Source: Hyposmocoma kahamanoa
Lineage: Eukaryota > Arthropoda > Insecta > Lepidoptera > Cosmopterigidae
Direction of reading: 5' to 3'
Assembly: GCF_003589595.1 (NCBI RefSeq)
Contig: NW_020653993.1
Location: forward strand, 8,647,154 to 8,711,153
DNA length: 64,000 nucleotides
In this document: one piece after another, positions 1-10,800 of the stretch
Numbering within the stretch: the stretch's first letter is position 1
Layout: every line of letters begins with the position of its first letter
The notes under the pieces: generated by a model
The model's database searches: none
Seen by the model: the letters and a program-made list of their open reading frames with translations, nothing else
Told to the model about the DNA's origin: nothing
Made by a program: the position numbers and the translations under genes

Positions 1-100
1 AGTTTTTCTGTGTTCGATCTTTGTATTAATAATTATAACAAACTGGTGGAGTAATTTCACAAAACGAATTGAATATCATGCTATAGTCTATTAAAGTTAG
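1..100 (+). repeat. SINE-A tail fragment
   Basis: This matches the 3' body of a tRNA-headed SINE family seen several times here. The shared motif is TGTTCGATCTTTGTATTAAT followed by AACAAACTGGTGGAGTAAT. The tRNA-like head is missing, either truncated or lying to the left of the window. Confidence 0.6.
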
Positions 101-540
101 CGACCTAATATAGGCTTCTCTCTTTCGCACTACTTCATAAAAATGACAAGGATATAAGATGGAGGCACAAGGTTAAGTGGGCGTTAACAAGAGTTAAAAT
201 AGCAAAGGCTCATGCATAAAATGTTTAAAAATAAAACAATAATTTTTTTGTACGTTTCTATTATAATTCTTTTCACCAATTTCACGTTTTACGTCAGTAA
301 TGTCTTAAACCGAGTCACAGTAAGAAGTTTCATACATTTTAATGGCTATTTTACGGAACTTCTCTTTTTAATGTAGTGAAAGTATTGTCTTCAATGTGAG
401 ATGTATCGATAAGAAGCTGTAGGTTCCTATCATCTGCCATCATTCAATGAATTGTAATGAGAAGTAATATGTACAGGGTTTTTGTAAAATATTAACAATC
501 TCGCAGATCTAACATCATAAACAACAATTTTTGGTCCACG

Positions 541-715
541 ACTGTTGACAAAATATAATTGTTAATACAAAGATCGAACTCCAAGAAAAAAGTTCTTCGA
601 TCCGGCTACATTCGAACCAGCTTCTCCCAGCAAACCGTGCCAGACGCTATGCCAACTAAGCTACGGAACGAACTAGCGGACCTTACGAACTTGTCTATGT
701 GCTTGTTGCAGATCT
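541..715 (-). repeat. SINE-A, tRNA-headed copy
   Basis: Read on the minus strand it has an A-box-like TAGCTTAGTTGGCATAGCGT and a B-box-like GGTTCGAATG, the layout of a tRNA-derived pol III promoter. It continues into the family body (GATCGAA... TTGTATTAA). Other copies lie near 34.2, 34.6, 43.4 and 43.9 kb. It is a SINE head and not a functional tRNA, because it does not fold into a full cloverleaf with a CCA-ready acceptor. Confidence 0.65.
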
Positions 716-952
716 TTGTTTTGATTTTATAACTACTTTTTTAAAATAGATTTCTCACAGATGTCTCTACGGCAAAAAAGTCGTTAAAAACCAAAAAGAA
801 AGATGGCCGAGTGTGCACGGGAGGCGAGTGAGGCAAGTAGCGAGCGCGAGCCATTCCCGCAGTTTGTCGCTTGGGCGCGGTCTCTCGTTGTGGTCGCGTT
901 GAGTAGCCGCAACCAATGGGCTCGCAAATTTGATGGGCTCTAATACACTTTT

Positions 953-1157
953 TAACCGACTTCAAAAAAGGAGGTTCTCAATTCGACTGTGTTTTTTTTG
1001 TATGTATGTCACGATATTGATGATTCTTTTTTTTGTTAGAAAGTTGGTACCTCAGAAGTGGCCCCATTTAAATTTGAAGAAAATATTCGACCTCTAAGGG
1101 TGGTAAACTAAACTAAAATGAATGACTTTTGAGGTAGGTTTTTTAGTACTCTGTACC
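953..1157 (+). repeat. Interspersed repeat C (ACCGACTTCAAAAAAGGAGG family)
   Basis: It starts AACCGACTTCAAAAAAGG, contains CCCATTTAAATTTGAAGAAAA and ends near TTTAGTACTCTGTACC. Related copies lie at about 5469-5660, 23567-23715 and 51426-51690. Repeats of this type are common in Lepidoptera. No coding capacity is visible. Confidence 0.65.
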
Positions 1158-1228
1158 GAGGTTAGGATAGGTTATAATTCTTTGATTCTGCATTAGCTTG
1201 CATTAATTTCTTTACTATTTGTTTCCAG

Positions 1229-4200
1229 ATGGCTGACTCTAGAAAACAACCTAATAGACTCTCTACCAAACACGATGGACAAAATGGAGGCGTTAGTACA
1301 TTGTAACTTGAGAAATAACCGTTTAAGAGAGTTTCCTGCAAGTGTGCTTCAATGTCCCGACCTTATGTTCTTGCAGTTGAATAATAACCTGGTAAGTTTC
1401 AGGAAAGACTAGGCTACCCTAAAAGCGCAAAAATACAATCGAGCTCCAGAACCCCTTAGTGCTTTAAGTTTTTGAACAACTTATCGAGTGAGATTTATTA
1501 GGTTTTAAAACTTATCTTCTAAATACACTCGAACAAATATGTTACCGTAGTAAAATACGTGCTAGTTATGAAATTTCTAATGAAATAAACGTGTTTTGAA
1601 TTTGAACTTTCGCAGATAACCAGCTTGTCTGTAAACTTCGACACCAGTTTCCTCGCCATGTTAGAGATGATAGACTTACGGATGAACCCCATCTGTGAAT
1701 TACAACATCCAGTAAGTGCTTAACTTTATTTATTTGGACAGTCTTGCGTATGATAAGCAAGAGCTGAATAAAATTTTTCGTCCTTCGGGACAGTCTAACG
1801 GCGGTTTTCCACCGGCGAGGCGAGACGAGACGAGAGGAGACGAGAATTAAAATCTCACCGGCCTATTTCCACCAAAAATTGCCATTAATAGCTGATTGTG
1901 GATAGTCAAGATTTAGTGCTCTTCATCTAGCTATAAATTAGCAGCTGAAGTAACATGTCCCGTAAATTATTATTATTATATATCTTAACGGAAGAAGAAT
2001 CAGTTGAAACCGTCTTTTTTTAAATCTCAAATCGTATGTACCCCTCAATCTCGCGATTGATATTAATACCCAACGCGAGCTCGCGCGAAACCATGCGAGA
2101 TCGCGCGAGAAATCAGTGTTCGTATAATACTCTATGTTGGCAGCAATACGGTTCAATATTACGAGTACATCAACAAATATTTCGATTCTCGCCTCGCCCA
2201 TCCTCGTCAATCCACACTTTTTCCACCTAAGATGCGCGAGGAGAAAATTAAAATTTTGCCATACAAATTTCTATTCTCGTCTCGTCTCGTTTCGCCTCGC
2301 GGGTACTTATTTGCGCGCTTGCGTGTATGCTAGGGCTTTCATCCCAAGAATCTCGGTCTCGAAAATTTGGAGTCTCGACAATTTTTTGGCATTTTCGAAA
2401 CCCGAGACTGAAGTTTTTCAATCTTAATTAAAAAGTATTAAAAATCTACACAGTATTTTTTTGTTGTGGTCACATGGGTATAGCAACACTATGTGTAAAA
2501 TATAAAATTTGTAAAATGGAGCTAAGTATAGTGTATGGAGATGGAAGAACGGTTGTAATAAAATCAGTATACAGATACTGACTTTAAACCTTAAAACCTT
2601 AAAACTTTAAACCGCCTTTGCTTCTTGCGTAACAATAATATAAATTAAAAAATAACTCGAGTTCTTAGGTTTTCGCGATTGTTATACATAGGAATGAAAC
2701 TATTTTTCCGGATTTAAATCGCGTATATTTGTTTTTTCAAAAAATATTTGTAACGTTGAGGATTGTCTAGTTAAAAACAACTTGAGAAAGGAAGATTTGG
2801 AGGCAATACGCCAAGACGTTTCGTCGATATTGCGCTCAAATAAACAGCCCAGACCGAATCTTACTCGAGATGAATATAACGCGCTGAAGACCTTCCGCGA
2901 AGATCCTGAATTAGTCATCCTCCGTGCAGATAAAGGTAACGCGACGGTGGTCATGAATACGTCAGATTATAACAGCAAAATAACTGACTTACTATCGGAT
3001 GAAAGCACTTATAAAAAGGTGAAGAAAGACCCTACCACCAAGATATTAAAAACAACAACTAACTTAATATCTAAGCACTCCGATACGCTGAAACTTGATG
3101 TAAGTGCGTTTGTGCCCTGCGCCGTGAAACCACCAAAACTGTATGGGTTACCAAAAATACATAAGGCTGACACCCCACTCCGTCCCATAGTTAGCCAGAT
3201 TGACACACCAACCTACAAACTGGCTCAACACATGGCAAAGGTACTGTCACCATTGAGAGGGAACACTTCCACACATGTGAAGGATTCATACCATTTCATC
3301 AGTGGAATCAAAGATCTACGGTTAACTGATGATGACACCATGGTCAGTTTTGATGTTCAATCGCTGTTTACCAACCTACCAGTAAAAGACTGCATTGAAA
3401 TTGTACGTAGGAAGCTGAGGGAACATAATATGTCCATTGAATATGCAGAATTATTAGAACACTGCCTAACATCAGGCTATCTATTGTGGAATAATGAATT
3501 CTACCTACAAATTGACGGTATAGCGATGGGCTCCCCGGTATCTCCCGTTGTTGCCGATATTTTCATGGAAGACTTCGAGGAGCGAGTTTTACCCATGGCC
3601 CCAGCTAGGCCGAAGATTTTCAAACGGTACATTGATGATACTTTCACAATATTACCTAAAGATAGCATACCTTCTTTCTTGGACCATCTTAATTCTTTTA
3701 GTACTAAGATCCAATTTACTATGGAACAAGAGAATTGTGGTACTTTAGCTTTCTTAGATGTTTTAATTAAAAGAAATCCTAATAACACCTTAGGCCATAC
3801 TGTATTTCGAAAGAAAACCCATACAGATAGGTACCTCAATGGTAATTCCCATCACCATCCTAGCCAGTTAGCTACCGTGGGCAAATCTTTGTTTCAGAGA
3901 GCATATGGTGTCTGCGACAGTAATCATCTGGCGGGGGAACTTCAGCATATAAAGCAAGTCCTACATGCGAATAAGTTGAGGATTCCACGCCAATGCCGCA
4001 GACCCCGTGTGAAACCACCAACAGTCGAGCGAAGACCTGCCATCTTACCTTACGTGAGAGGTGTTACAGACAAGATCGGAAGAGTCCTCAGGCGCGCATC
4101 TATCAAGACCTATTTCAAGCCCCTGAGGAAGATTTCTCAGTTCCTGAGACCCGTGAAATGTAACATCCCCTTACAGGATGCAGGAGTTTACAAGCTTGAC

Positions 4201-7200
4201 TGTGAGTGCGGTCTCTCTTATATTGGACAAACAAAGCGAAGTATTTGTACCCGCGTCAAAGAACATATAGCTGATGTCAAACACCGTCGCGTAAACAAGT
4301 CTGCAGTCTGCGAGCATGTCATGGATAAACCTACACATTCAATGAAGTTTGACAAACCCCAGGTCCTTGCAAAAGAAGTCCGTTATCTGCCCAGGATGCT
4401 GCGAGAGGCCATTGAAATTAAAAAACATCCTAATTTCAACAGGGAAGATGGTTTCTCCGTACCACCAGTTTGGGATCCAGTATTTCCTCTAATGAAAAAT
4501 CCCAAACAGACATAAGACTGCAGTACTAATTAATATGTTTTAATATGTTTTGATTTATTCTAATTTCTATTAATAATTAATAATAAATTAAACTTAATAA
4601 AAAATTCATTCAATAAAATAATTTGTAAAACTTAATGTAGCGTAAATTGGAATGTTTTCTTTGTAAAATTAAAAATAAGGTATTTAATTAATAACTATTG
4701 TAACTATAGTGAAAAAATAGGGTGGTTTGCATCAATATTAGACATAACTGGTTGAAGACTGTACCACCTCAGTCAACCGTGACCATGGGACCTGTAAAGG
4801 GCCCGAAACGTCGGTTTGTTTGAAAAAACAAATATACGCGATTTAAATCCGGAAAAATAGTTTCATTCCTATAAAAAATAACTTTCATAAATATTTTTTT
4901 GTTTTTTCGTTTGAGTTAATAAAGAACTTTGTCTTAACTGCCGAGACTACAAGTATGAAAACCTATTTTTGGAGTAGTCTCGAAAGTCTCGTTTTCCCGG
5001 GATTTTCGAGACCGCACTGAGTTTTGATATTTTTCCCGGGACGCGGAAATGCTTATTGCGTTTATACAAAAACACACATACACAGAAGCAAAAAATAAAA
5101 TAGTAACGTTTGTATAAAAATGAATAAGTATTACACATAAAGTATAAATTAACATTCTAAATTTAAAAAAATTAAATAAAAGTGCATTTTTGTTTTACAT
5201 TTTATGACAAAGTAATGGCTGCAAATTAAAAAAAATTGTAACAGTTAACGTTGCTTATAAAATAAAAGTTTTTTAAATGAAACATCTTTTTCACCTAAAA
5301 ACGAAATGGTAATTCAACCTTGAACCACTCGACAAACCTGTATTAAGTAGGAAATTAAAACAAATGAATGAAAAAAATTACCATCGACAATTTTTTTGTT
5401 TTCAAATGAGACCTAAAAAAAAGTAAATTTAGGGATTTTACTACGCTTCCGCCAAAATGTGCTGGTGAGACTTCTAAAAAAGGAGGTTTTAAATTTGACT
5501 GTACTTTTTTGCGTGTATGTTACACGACTACTTTTTGCGAACCAATTTCGACGATACTTTTTTAGTTGCAAAGCGAGTAGTGGTCCCATTTAAATTTGAA
5601 GAAAATATTTAGCCTGGAAGGGTGGCAACACATTAAGGGATCAATCCGGTTTATTGGACTTCACACACTGTCTTTCCGTTAACCGATTTTAATAAAACTT
5701 GGCAAATAAGTAGATGCATTTCCACAAACTCTTAAGGTTTTTTTTAATAAGAAAAGTTATAATTATAATTTTTAATACAACGATCGAACGATCCGGCCGG
5801 ATTCGAAGGAATTTTTTCTGAGTGTTCGGTCTTTGTATTAATAATTATAACAAACTAGTGGAGTAATGTCACATAAAAAATAATTGAATATCAATTCAAT
5901 AAAAATTAAATACCGTGAATAGCGACATCTCTAGCCGGGGCTGGTAGCTGTGAAAGTATCTAACTGAGTGTGTGCGTTATTATAATTATAACAAACTAGT
6001 GCAGTAATTTCACATAAAAAATAATTGAATACTGATTCAATGAAAATTAAAGTTATAATTATATTTTATTAGTTTTTAATGTTCTTTGTATGTTTTTAAA
6101 ATCCGTCAAATAAATAAAATGTTTATTTCAGTAATACAATTAACTTTACATTAACAGTAGATGGTACCTCCTATTAAGCTTATCAAGCTTGTGCAAGAGC
6201 GGTGCCTCCACCGCTCTTCCATAGCTATAATTGCATATTTAACATTTTTAGCTTATCCTTAATTTAGTGTTTAATTTTTACATTTCCAAACATCGTCAAA
6301 ACAAAACAAACAATTCTTTTTTTAATTTTCTGCTTTACTTAACTTCTAATTTTGAATTTAATTTAGATCTTAAAACGTATGTGTGTTCCTTTGGTATATG
6401 AAAAAGTGTGTGTTTGTATGTGTGCGTATGCGTGTGCGTGCGTGCGTGTCAAGTTAGTGCACAATGTTCTTCCAGGGCATACTGACCTCGTCTTAGGACT
6501 AGAGGGCGTTTAAACGAAAAGCACTTAAAAAGTTTGCTTTTTAAAATAAACACTTAGGCACGCTTTTTATTTTAAGCTTTACGCATTGGTCAGTTCTACA
6601 CTCAAAAATTTTTTTTACAACGTGTCTCAGTTTCAAGTCCCACCATTTATGTTTTCTAAACAAATTAATACGTCAATGTGAATAATAATTTTATGATTAA
6701 AAATAAAACTCGTGTTTTACAAATAAACGTACTTAAAACCTTTAATGGTCCACTCTTGCTTTTCGCTATAAACACAACCGTTGCAAGCTTTTTTAACACA
6801 AAAATCTATGCGCTTAGCCGTTTTTCTAAACGATTTTTTAAGCTTCAAACTAAAAAGCGAAGTGACGGGCATCTTAAAAAACACCCTTTTAAAAAAGCTA
6901 CAACGCTTAAACGTTTAAAAAAATAATCTGTTTTTCCCGTCTGTAGTTAGGACAGATACAGCAACAGTGACATTTTTAATATTCCAGGAGCATCCCCTAG
7001 TTCGTTACGCAGAAGAAATGCCGACCAGCGACACAGACCTCTCCTCGCAAGCATCAACCTCACACTTGCAGGGTCAACCGGCTGTGGGAGTTGCTCAAGC
7101 TTTAGCTATTAATGCTACCGCGTTAAGACTGCCTGCTGTGCCACAAAGGCATCCGAATCAGGAACCTTTAGTCGTTGGTAAGTAATTTGTATCAGATGCG

Positions 7201-9465
7201 GACGCGAATGCTAATTTTTCATCGTTGAAAATGTGTGAAAAAAAATTTTTTTTTTAGAATGAATGGAATTTAGTGACCATTGAATTGTCATTCAAAAATA
7301 CATAAAATAGGCTTTATTTGACATGCAAAATACATAAATTTCAAACAAAACAAGAAAAAATTCAACTTTAAGTAAAAAAAAAGAAGATACGTTTCTTTTT
7401 TTACTTAAAGTTGAATTTATTATTTTTTTCGGGTCCATGACTGTATCTGTATCTGTAGACTTTGCTATTTACGTAGCCCTCGCTGTTATTCTGTCATGGC
7501 CCGTCATAAATTGGAACACCACAATGTACTGACTTTCGGCATTCGTCGCCGCTTTTTGAATTAATTTTTTTTACGACGCATGTAACATATACAGGGTGTC
7601 CCGAAACTCGACGATAGCCTGGGAACAGAATGTTGCCTAGTTTGTAACAACCCAGAAAAAAATATTTTAAAAATCGGAGTAATTTTTTTGTGATATAAGC
7701 ATTTTAATGAAAAATGTTGAAAATGTACGGCCTGTACACCATTTCTAAGTACTAAAATTACAAATTTGCTAATTTTGCTGCTCTAGTTTTTGTAACCGTA
7801 ACCCAATAGCCCAACTAATGAACAGAATGCTAAAGAAAGCCCGAATTGCTAAAGTTTCAGCACAAAACATATTGTATTTCATTTTTTCTCCAAATTTTTA
7901 GCAGATTTTTTTTAAAGGTGACTGACTCTCCATACTGTAAAAAAAAATGTACCTAGACTGCCATGGCAACTTCTTACAAAAGTTGGCGCAACTAATCAAG
8001 ATTCTAAAGTGATATAAAATCTTCTACGTCATGTTTCTTGGAAAAAAATAATCTTGGCTTTTTCTAAAAAGAGGGCAATTTAAAAAGGTCACCTTTTCTA
8101 AGGTTAATTTAGGTTTCATATCCATGTAGTCGGAGTTAGACTGACTGACAAAAATGGTAAATATGATTGAATGAGGCAAACAGTCTCAAAATTCCACATT
8201 TCTCGACAGATATAGGAATTTAAATAAAACTAATTAATAAATTATTGTAATTTTATTACAGACTACAGTAAGTGCTCAAACTGTTTTCCACCGGCATCAA
8301 TACATGCACGGCAACTCTTTAAAAATAACCCTTTCACCAATCGTGCACATCGTCGTAAATTTATCTGTTGTACAGCTTCCGCGATTCTTCGTCGTAATTC
8401 GGCAACGTTTGATATCGGTTTTGCATAAACTTTTTCTTTCAGACAACCCCTGTAAAATAGTCTAGGGGCTTCAAATCTGGAGAACGGGGCGGCCATAAAA
8501 TTGGACGTCTTCCAGTGGATCTGATACCCCGTTCTACGTTTAACGTTCTATAAGTTCAGGGTCCTCACCCCGTAAAAAAAATGTTAACTTGTTTCAGAAA
8601 TGGAAATGGATGCATCGTCAATAGAGTCGTCAGAAGATTGGGAGAACAGCGTGAACAGCTCTGAATTGGACGTGCAATACCAAAGCGACGAAGAGCGAGC
8701 TGATAATGAGGTGAGTTTTAAGGTGTTAAGAAATGAGGTTATAGAGGAGCTGCAAGGTCATCTACTCATTATCGCTTCTTGAGGATCAACGTAAAGGCCA
8801 TACATGTTTTTAGTACCAGTTCAGCTTCCTGTGAAAATGTTCGTCCAGGGAAATAACTGCCACTTTACCTATTTCTGCCGACAAGCAGTAATGTGATCAT
8901 TACTGTGTTCCAGTTTTGAAGGGTAAGTAAGGGTGCTGGTGAAATTACAGGCACATGGGACTTGTCAACTCAGGGTGACGGGCGCTGTGGCAGTGCCCCT
9001 CAGGTCTTTGTGATCCGAAAACTGACTTCCATAACTTTGGGATGTGGAATCACAGTGCAAAGTGGAAGCGTGTCTTCAATCCAGTGGAAATTACTTTGAA
9101 GGGTGCCACGAGCCGGATTATGAATAACAGACGAAGGTCAGATACTTTTGGGACAGACCTCAGATGTGCCTTTCGGTGAAGGAAAACGTGATGGAACCTG
9201 AACGTCGAAGAAGGTTCTCTACCCCCGGAATATGGCCTAAACCGTCGCCTGAGAGGAGACTGTGTCCAACAGTAAGACGGGATGATTTAAAATACGTTAA
9301 CCTGTGTGTTTTCTTTTGTCCAACCTTTTCCCATTCCTGAATCCTCTCTAGTGTTCCACCAACCGGACGGTATTGTAAACACGCTAAGATTAGATCGCAC
9401 AATTTTTTCAGGCCGTCGGAATGGTACTGCCAGAACTTTCCCGATACGCTTCAACGGCCAGTTGA
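1229..9465 (+). CDS. Leucine-rich-repeat protein, 3' part (five exons)
   Basis: The exons I read are 1229-1391, 1616-1711, 6988-7177, 8598-8710 and probably a terminal exon at 9412-9465 (stop TGA 9463-9465). All are bounded by AG and GT, and the phases agree across every joint. The first exon enters with two codon bases already used, so the gene starts left of the window. Exons 1-2 encode two to three leucine-rich repeats (LTLENNLIDSLPNTM, LVHCNLRNNRLREFP, LMFLQLNNNLITSLS), a fold used for protein binding. Exons 3-4 encode a polar, probably disordered tail with acidic Ser/Glu-rich stretches (ASSIESSEDWENS, YQSDEERADNE). The last exon would add AVGMVLPELSRYASTAS. The 5.3-kb intron 2 holds a Penelope-like element. 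I cannot assign a named LRR family. The LRR exons are secure, the terminal exon less so (about 0.5). Confidence 0.75.
1800..2320. mobile_element. MITE-like element with GAGACGAG-rich inverted ends
   Basis: The left end reads TTTTCCACCGGCGAGGCGAG followed by ACGAGACGAG runs and AATTAAAAT. The right end carries the inverse, ATTCTCGTCTCGTCTCGTTT then CGCCTCGCGGGT. The inverted repeats and lack of long ORFs fit a non-autonomous DNA transposon. Boundaries are approximate and no target duplication was secured. Short ORFs here are artefacts of the low-complexity arms. Confidence 0.5.
2658..4872 (+). mobile_element. Penelope-like retroelement with 11-bp target duplication
   Basis: The element is bracketed by the direct repeat AAAAAATAACT at 2647-2657 and 4873-4883. 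It has mirrored ends: GAAACTATTTTTCCGGATTT near 2697 is the inverse of AAATCCGGAAAAATAGTTTC near 4846. Both lead into TTTGTTTTTTC/GAAAAAACAAA, an inverted arrangement known for Penelope pseudo-LTRs. Between them is one RT plus GIY-YIG reading frame in the same orientation as the host gene, within LRR-gene intron 2. Three short derivatives lie at 21669-22092, 28246-28712 and 46876-47060. The exact target duplication and open frame suggest a fairly recent insertion. Confidence 0.9.
2782..4515 (+). CDS. Penelope-like reverse transcriptase with C-terminal GIY-YIG endonuclease
   Basis: This 577-codon open frame contains the reverse-transcriptase motifs in order. They are the LPKIHK...LRPIVSQ region (about residues 119-137), SFDVQSLFTNLPV (about 189, first catalytic Asp), IAMGSPVSPVVADIF (about 248), and FKRYIDDTF (about 282, catalytic Asp pair). 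From about residue 465 there is a GIY-YIG nuclease: GVYKLDCECGLSYIGQTKRS followed by R...EH and a downstream Glu. This pairing defines canonical endonuclease-positive Penelope elements, where the nuclease nicks the target and the RT primes from it. The frame opens at TTG, and the first in-frame ATG is about 57 codons in. At 577 codons it is also shorter than many full Penelope proteins, so the N-terminus is probably truncated. No internal stop is present. Confidence 0.9.
   Translation: MRKEDLEAIRQDVSSILRSNKQPRPNLTRDEYNALKTFREDPELVILRADKGNATVVMNTSDYNSKITDLLSDESTYKKVKKDPTTKILKTTTNLISKHSDTLKLDVSAFVPCAVKPPKLYGLPKIHKADTPLRPIVSQIDTPTYKLAQHMAKVLSPLRGNTSTHVKDSYHFISGIKDLRLTDDDTMVSFDVQSLFTNLPVKDCIEIVRRKLREHNMSIEYAELLEHCLTSGYLLWNNEFYLQIDGIAMGSPVSPVVADIFMEDFEERVLPMAPARPKIFKRYIDDTFTILPKDSIPSFLDHLNSFSTKIQFTMEQENCGTLAFLDVLIKRNPNNTLGHTVFRKKTHTDRYLNGNSHHHPSQLATVGKSLFQRAYGVCDSNHLAGELQHIKQVLHANKLRIPRQCRRPRVKPPTVERRPAILPYVRGVTDKIGRVLRRASIKTYFKPLRKISQFLRPVKCNIPLQDAGVYKLDCECGLSYIGQTKRSICTRVKEHIADVKHRRVNKSAVCEHVMDKPTHSMKFDKPQVLAKEVRYLPRMLREAIEIKKHPNFNREDGFSVPPVWDPVFPLMKNPKQT
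5469..5660 (+). repeat. Interspersed repeat C copy
   Basis: GACTTCTAAAAAAGGAGGTT and CCCATTTAAATTTGAAGAAA match the copy at 953-1157. It lies in intron 2 of the LRR gene. Confidence 0.6.
5780..6060 (+). repeat. SINE-A copies, two partial tails in tandem
   Basis: GATCCGGCCGGATTCGAAGG is the remnant of the tRNA-like head. It is followed by TGTTCGGTCTTTGTATTAAT and AACAAACTAGTGGAGTAAT. A second tail (ATAACAAACTAGTGCAGTAA) follows at about 5975-6060. Confidence 0.6.
6405..6450 (+). repeat. TG/CG-rich microsatellite
   Basis: A degenerate (TG)n/(CGTG)n tract in LRR-gene intron 2: GTGTGTTTGTATGTGTGCG then repeated GTGCG. No other function is visible. Confidence 0.6.
7590..8590 (-). pseudogene. Tc1/mariner-like transposon remnant
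   Basis: Reading the minus strand at about 8490 gives WPPRSPDLKPLDYF, the classic third-Asp block of Tc1/mariner-type DDE transposases (usually followed by LWG). After a frameshift it continues as LKEKVYAKPISNVAELRRRI, then a 3' end stopping near 8263. The left edge at about 7594 begins CAGGGTGTCCCGAAACTCGA, a typical terminal sequence for such elements. Frameshifts and missing upstream domains show it is dead. It lies in the intron before LRR exon 4. Confidence 0.7.
8815..9010 (+). repeat. Repeat B, truncated copy
   Basis: Shares GAAATTACAGGCACATGGGA and GGGTGACGGGCGCTGTGGCA with full copies at 19591-19890, 24277-24560, 41672-41965, 51905-52205 and 56605-56870. It stops after CCCCTCAGGTCTTTG. 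It lies in the last intron of the LRR gene. Confidence 0.6.
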
Positions 9466-9483
9466 GCTGACGACATTGCGCTC

Positions 9484-10800
9484 ATGTCTGGTAACACCGA
9501 TTGCACACCTGGTAACACCAGCCGAAGACCTAGGAATATCAGCCTCAAATCTTTAAATAATGACGGTAAACCTGGTAACATAAACTACGAATCTGGTAAC
9601 ACTGGCTACATACTTGGTAATGTCAAAAGTTCACCTATTAACACCTATAGCACACTTTGTGATGCCACGGGAAATTAAGCAACGTCAGTCTTACTTTACC
9701 AGACAAAGTTAATAGCGCCATCGGCCTTGTACTTGGAAAACGCAAATCTGGTCATATCAACCTCGGCCACCGTCGCACCTATAGCACATGTGGTCACAAG
9801 TGCTGCAAAGGCTGTACACCTGGCACAATCGAATACACTCGTAATAAGTTCACACCTGGTAAAACCGACGTTGCAGTCGACACCACATCTTGTCCATTCA
9901 GACCTGTTGATACCCTCAGCTATCCTGCCGACCTGATTACATTACGCGCATACTTGGTATCAAAAAGTGCCCAAATTGGACACACCAAATGCATTACTGC
10001 TAATCTTGAGGTCGTACGGTAACAACAACTACACACTTGGCAACACTAGCATCATCAACAGCATATGCGGCAAGACAAAATACAGGCATGTCAACATACA
10101 AGTGCATAACTGGTAACACTGAGCACGTATCTGGTAATAATAACTATACCCCTGGCAATACCAACCTCGCGACTGGCAACACCGGGTATGTACTTGATAA
10201 ACACAATCAAAACAATAATGACCGTATACCTGGTAATACAAAATTCACACGCAGTAACACTAACTGCACACGCAGTAACACTAACTGCACACTTGGTAAC
10301 ATCAAAAAATTACCTAATAACGCATACAGCAAACTTTGTGATGTCACTGGAAAATATAGCAAAATCAGGCTTACCTTACTAGACAAAGCCAATTGCACCT
10401 TCGGCCGTATACTTAGAAATTGCAGATCTGGTCACATCAACCGCACCCATGGTCATACCGATTGCACGTCTAGTGACATCACTCAAAAATCCAACTATTC
10501 CCCTCCCATTCACGAGCACTGCAGAGGCTGTACACCTGGCACAATCGAATACGCAATTGATTTGTTGACACCCGGTAAAGCCAGTATATCAGTCGACACG
10601 ATACCTAGCTCATTCAAACCTGTTCATATCATTAGCTATCCTAGTAACATCAACGGTCGATCTGGTTACCTTATGCTCATATCTGGTATCAAAAAATGCA
10701 CTTCTAGAAACACTAAATGTGAATGCATTACTTGTAAAATTGAGTTCATAACTGATAACGACTACTGCACACCTGGCCAATATTAACAACACGTCAGCAA
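9484..10800 (+). repeat. 21-bp-period minisatellite in a duplicated block of about 0.7 kb
   Basis: The base unit is close to GGTAACACCAACTGCACACCT, repeating every 21 bp and strongly diverged. Read in frame it gives a heptapeptide series such as GNTDCTP-GNTSRRP or GNTEHVS-GNNNYTP-GNTNLAT. The stretch from about 9484 is itself repeated. CTTTGTGATG recurs with an offset of 679 bp (9655 and 10334). GGCTGTACACCTGGCACAAT recurs with an offset of 716 bp (9810 and 10526), as does CATTCA.ACCTGTT. The second copy is open for 249 codons and the first is broken. It begins just after the probable LRR stop codon, so it may lie in the 3' UTR. I do not call it a gene. Confidence 0.75.

Noticed and set aside
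541..715. tRNA gene on the minus strand
   Set aside because: A- and B-box-like motifs are present, but the sequence recurs with a shared non-tRNA tail and has no full cloverleaf; it is a SINE head. The same holds near 20150, 30080, 30380, 34190, 34590 and 43870.
1229..1310. ATG at the very start of the first LRR exon as a start codon
   Set aside because: That frame closes quickly, while the LRR frame begins one base later and joins in phase to the next exons.
2134..2427. ORF of 97 codons
   Set aside because: It lies in the GAGACGAG-rich inverted arms of a MITE-like repeat and has no protein-like composition.
9484..10786. Coding gene of 249 codons (10037-10786) or CRISPR-like array
   Set aside because: The openness follows from a 21-bp repeat unit, the neighbouring copy is broken, and there is no start or splice context. 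Repeats are contiguous and diverged, without spacers, and the genome is eukaryotic.
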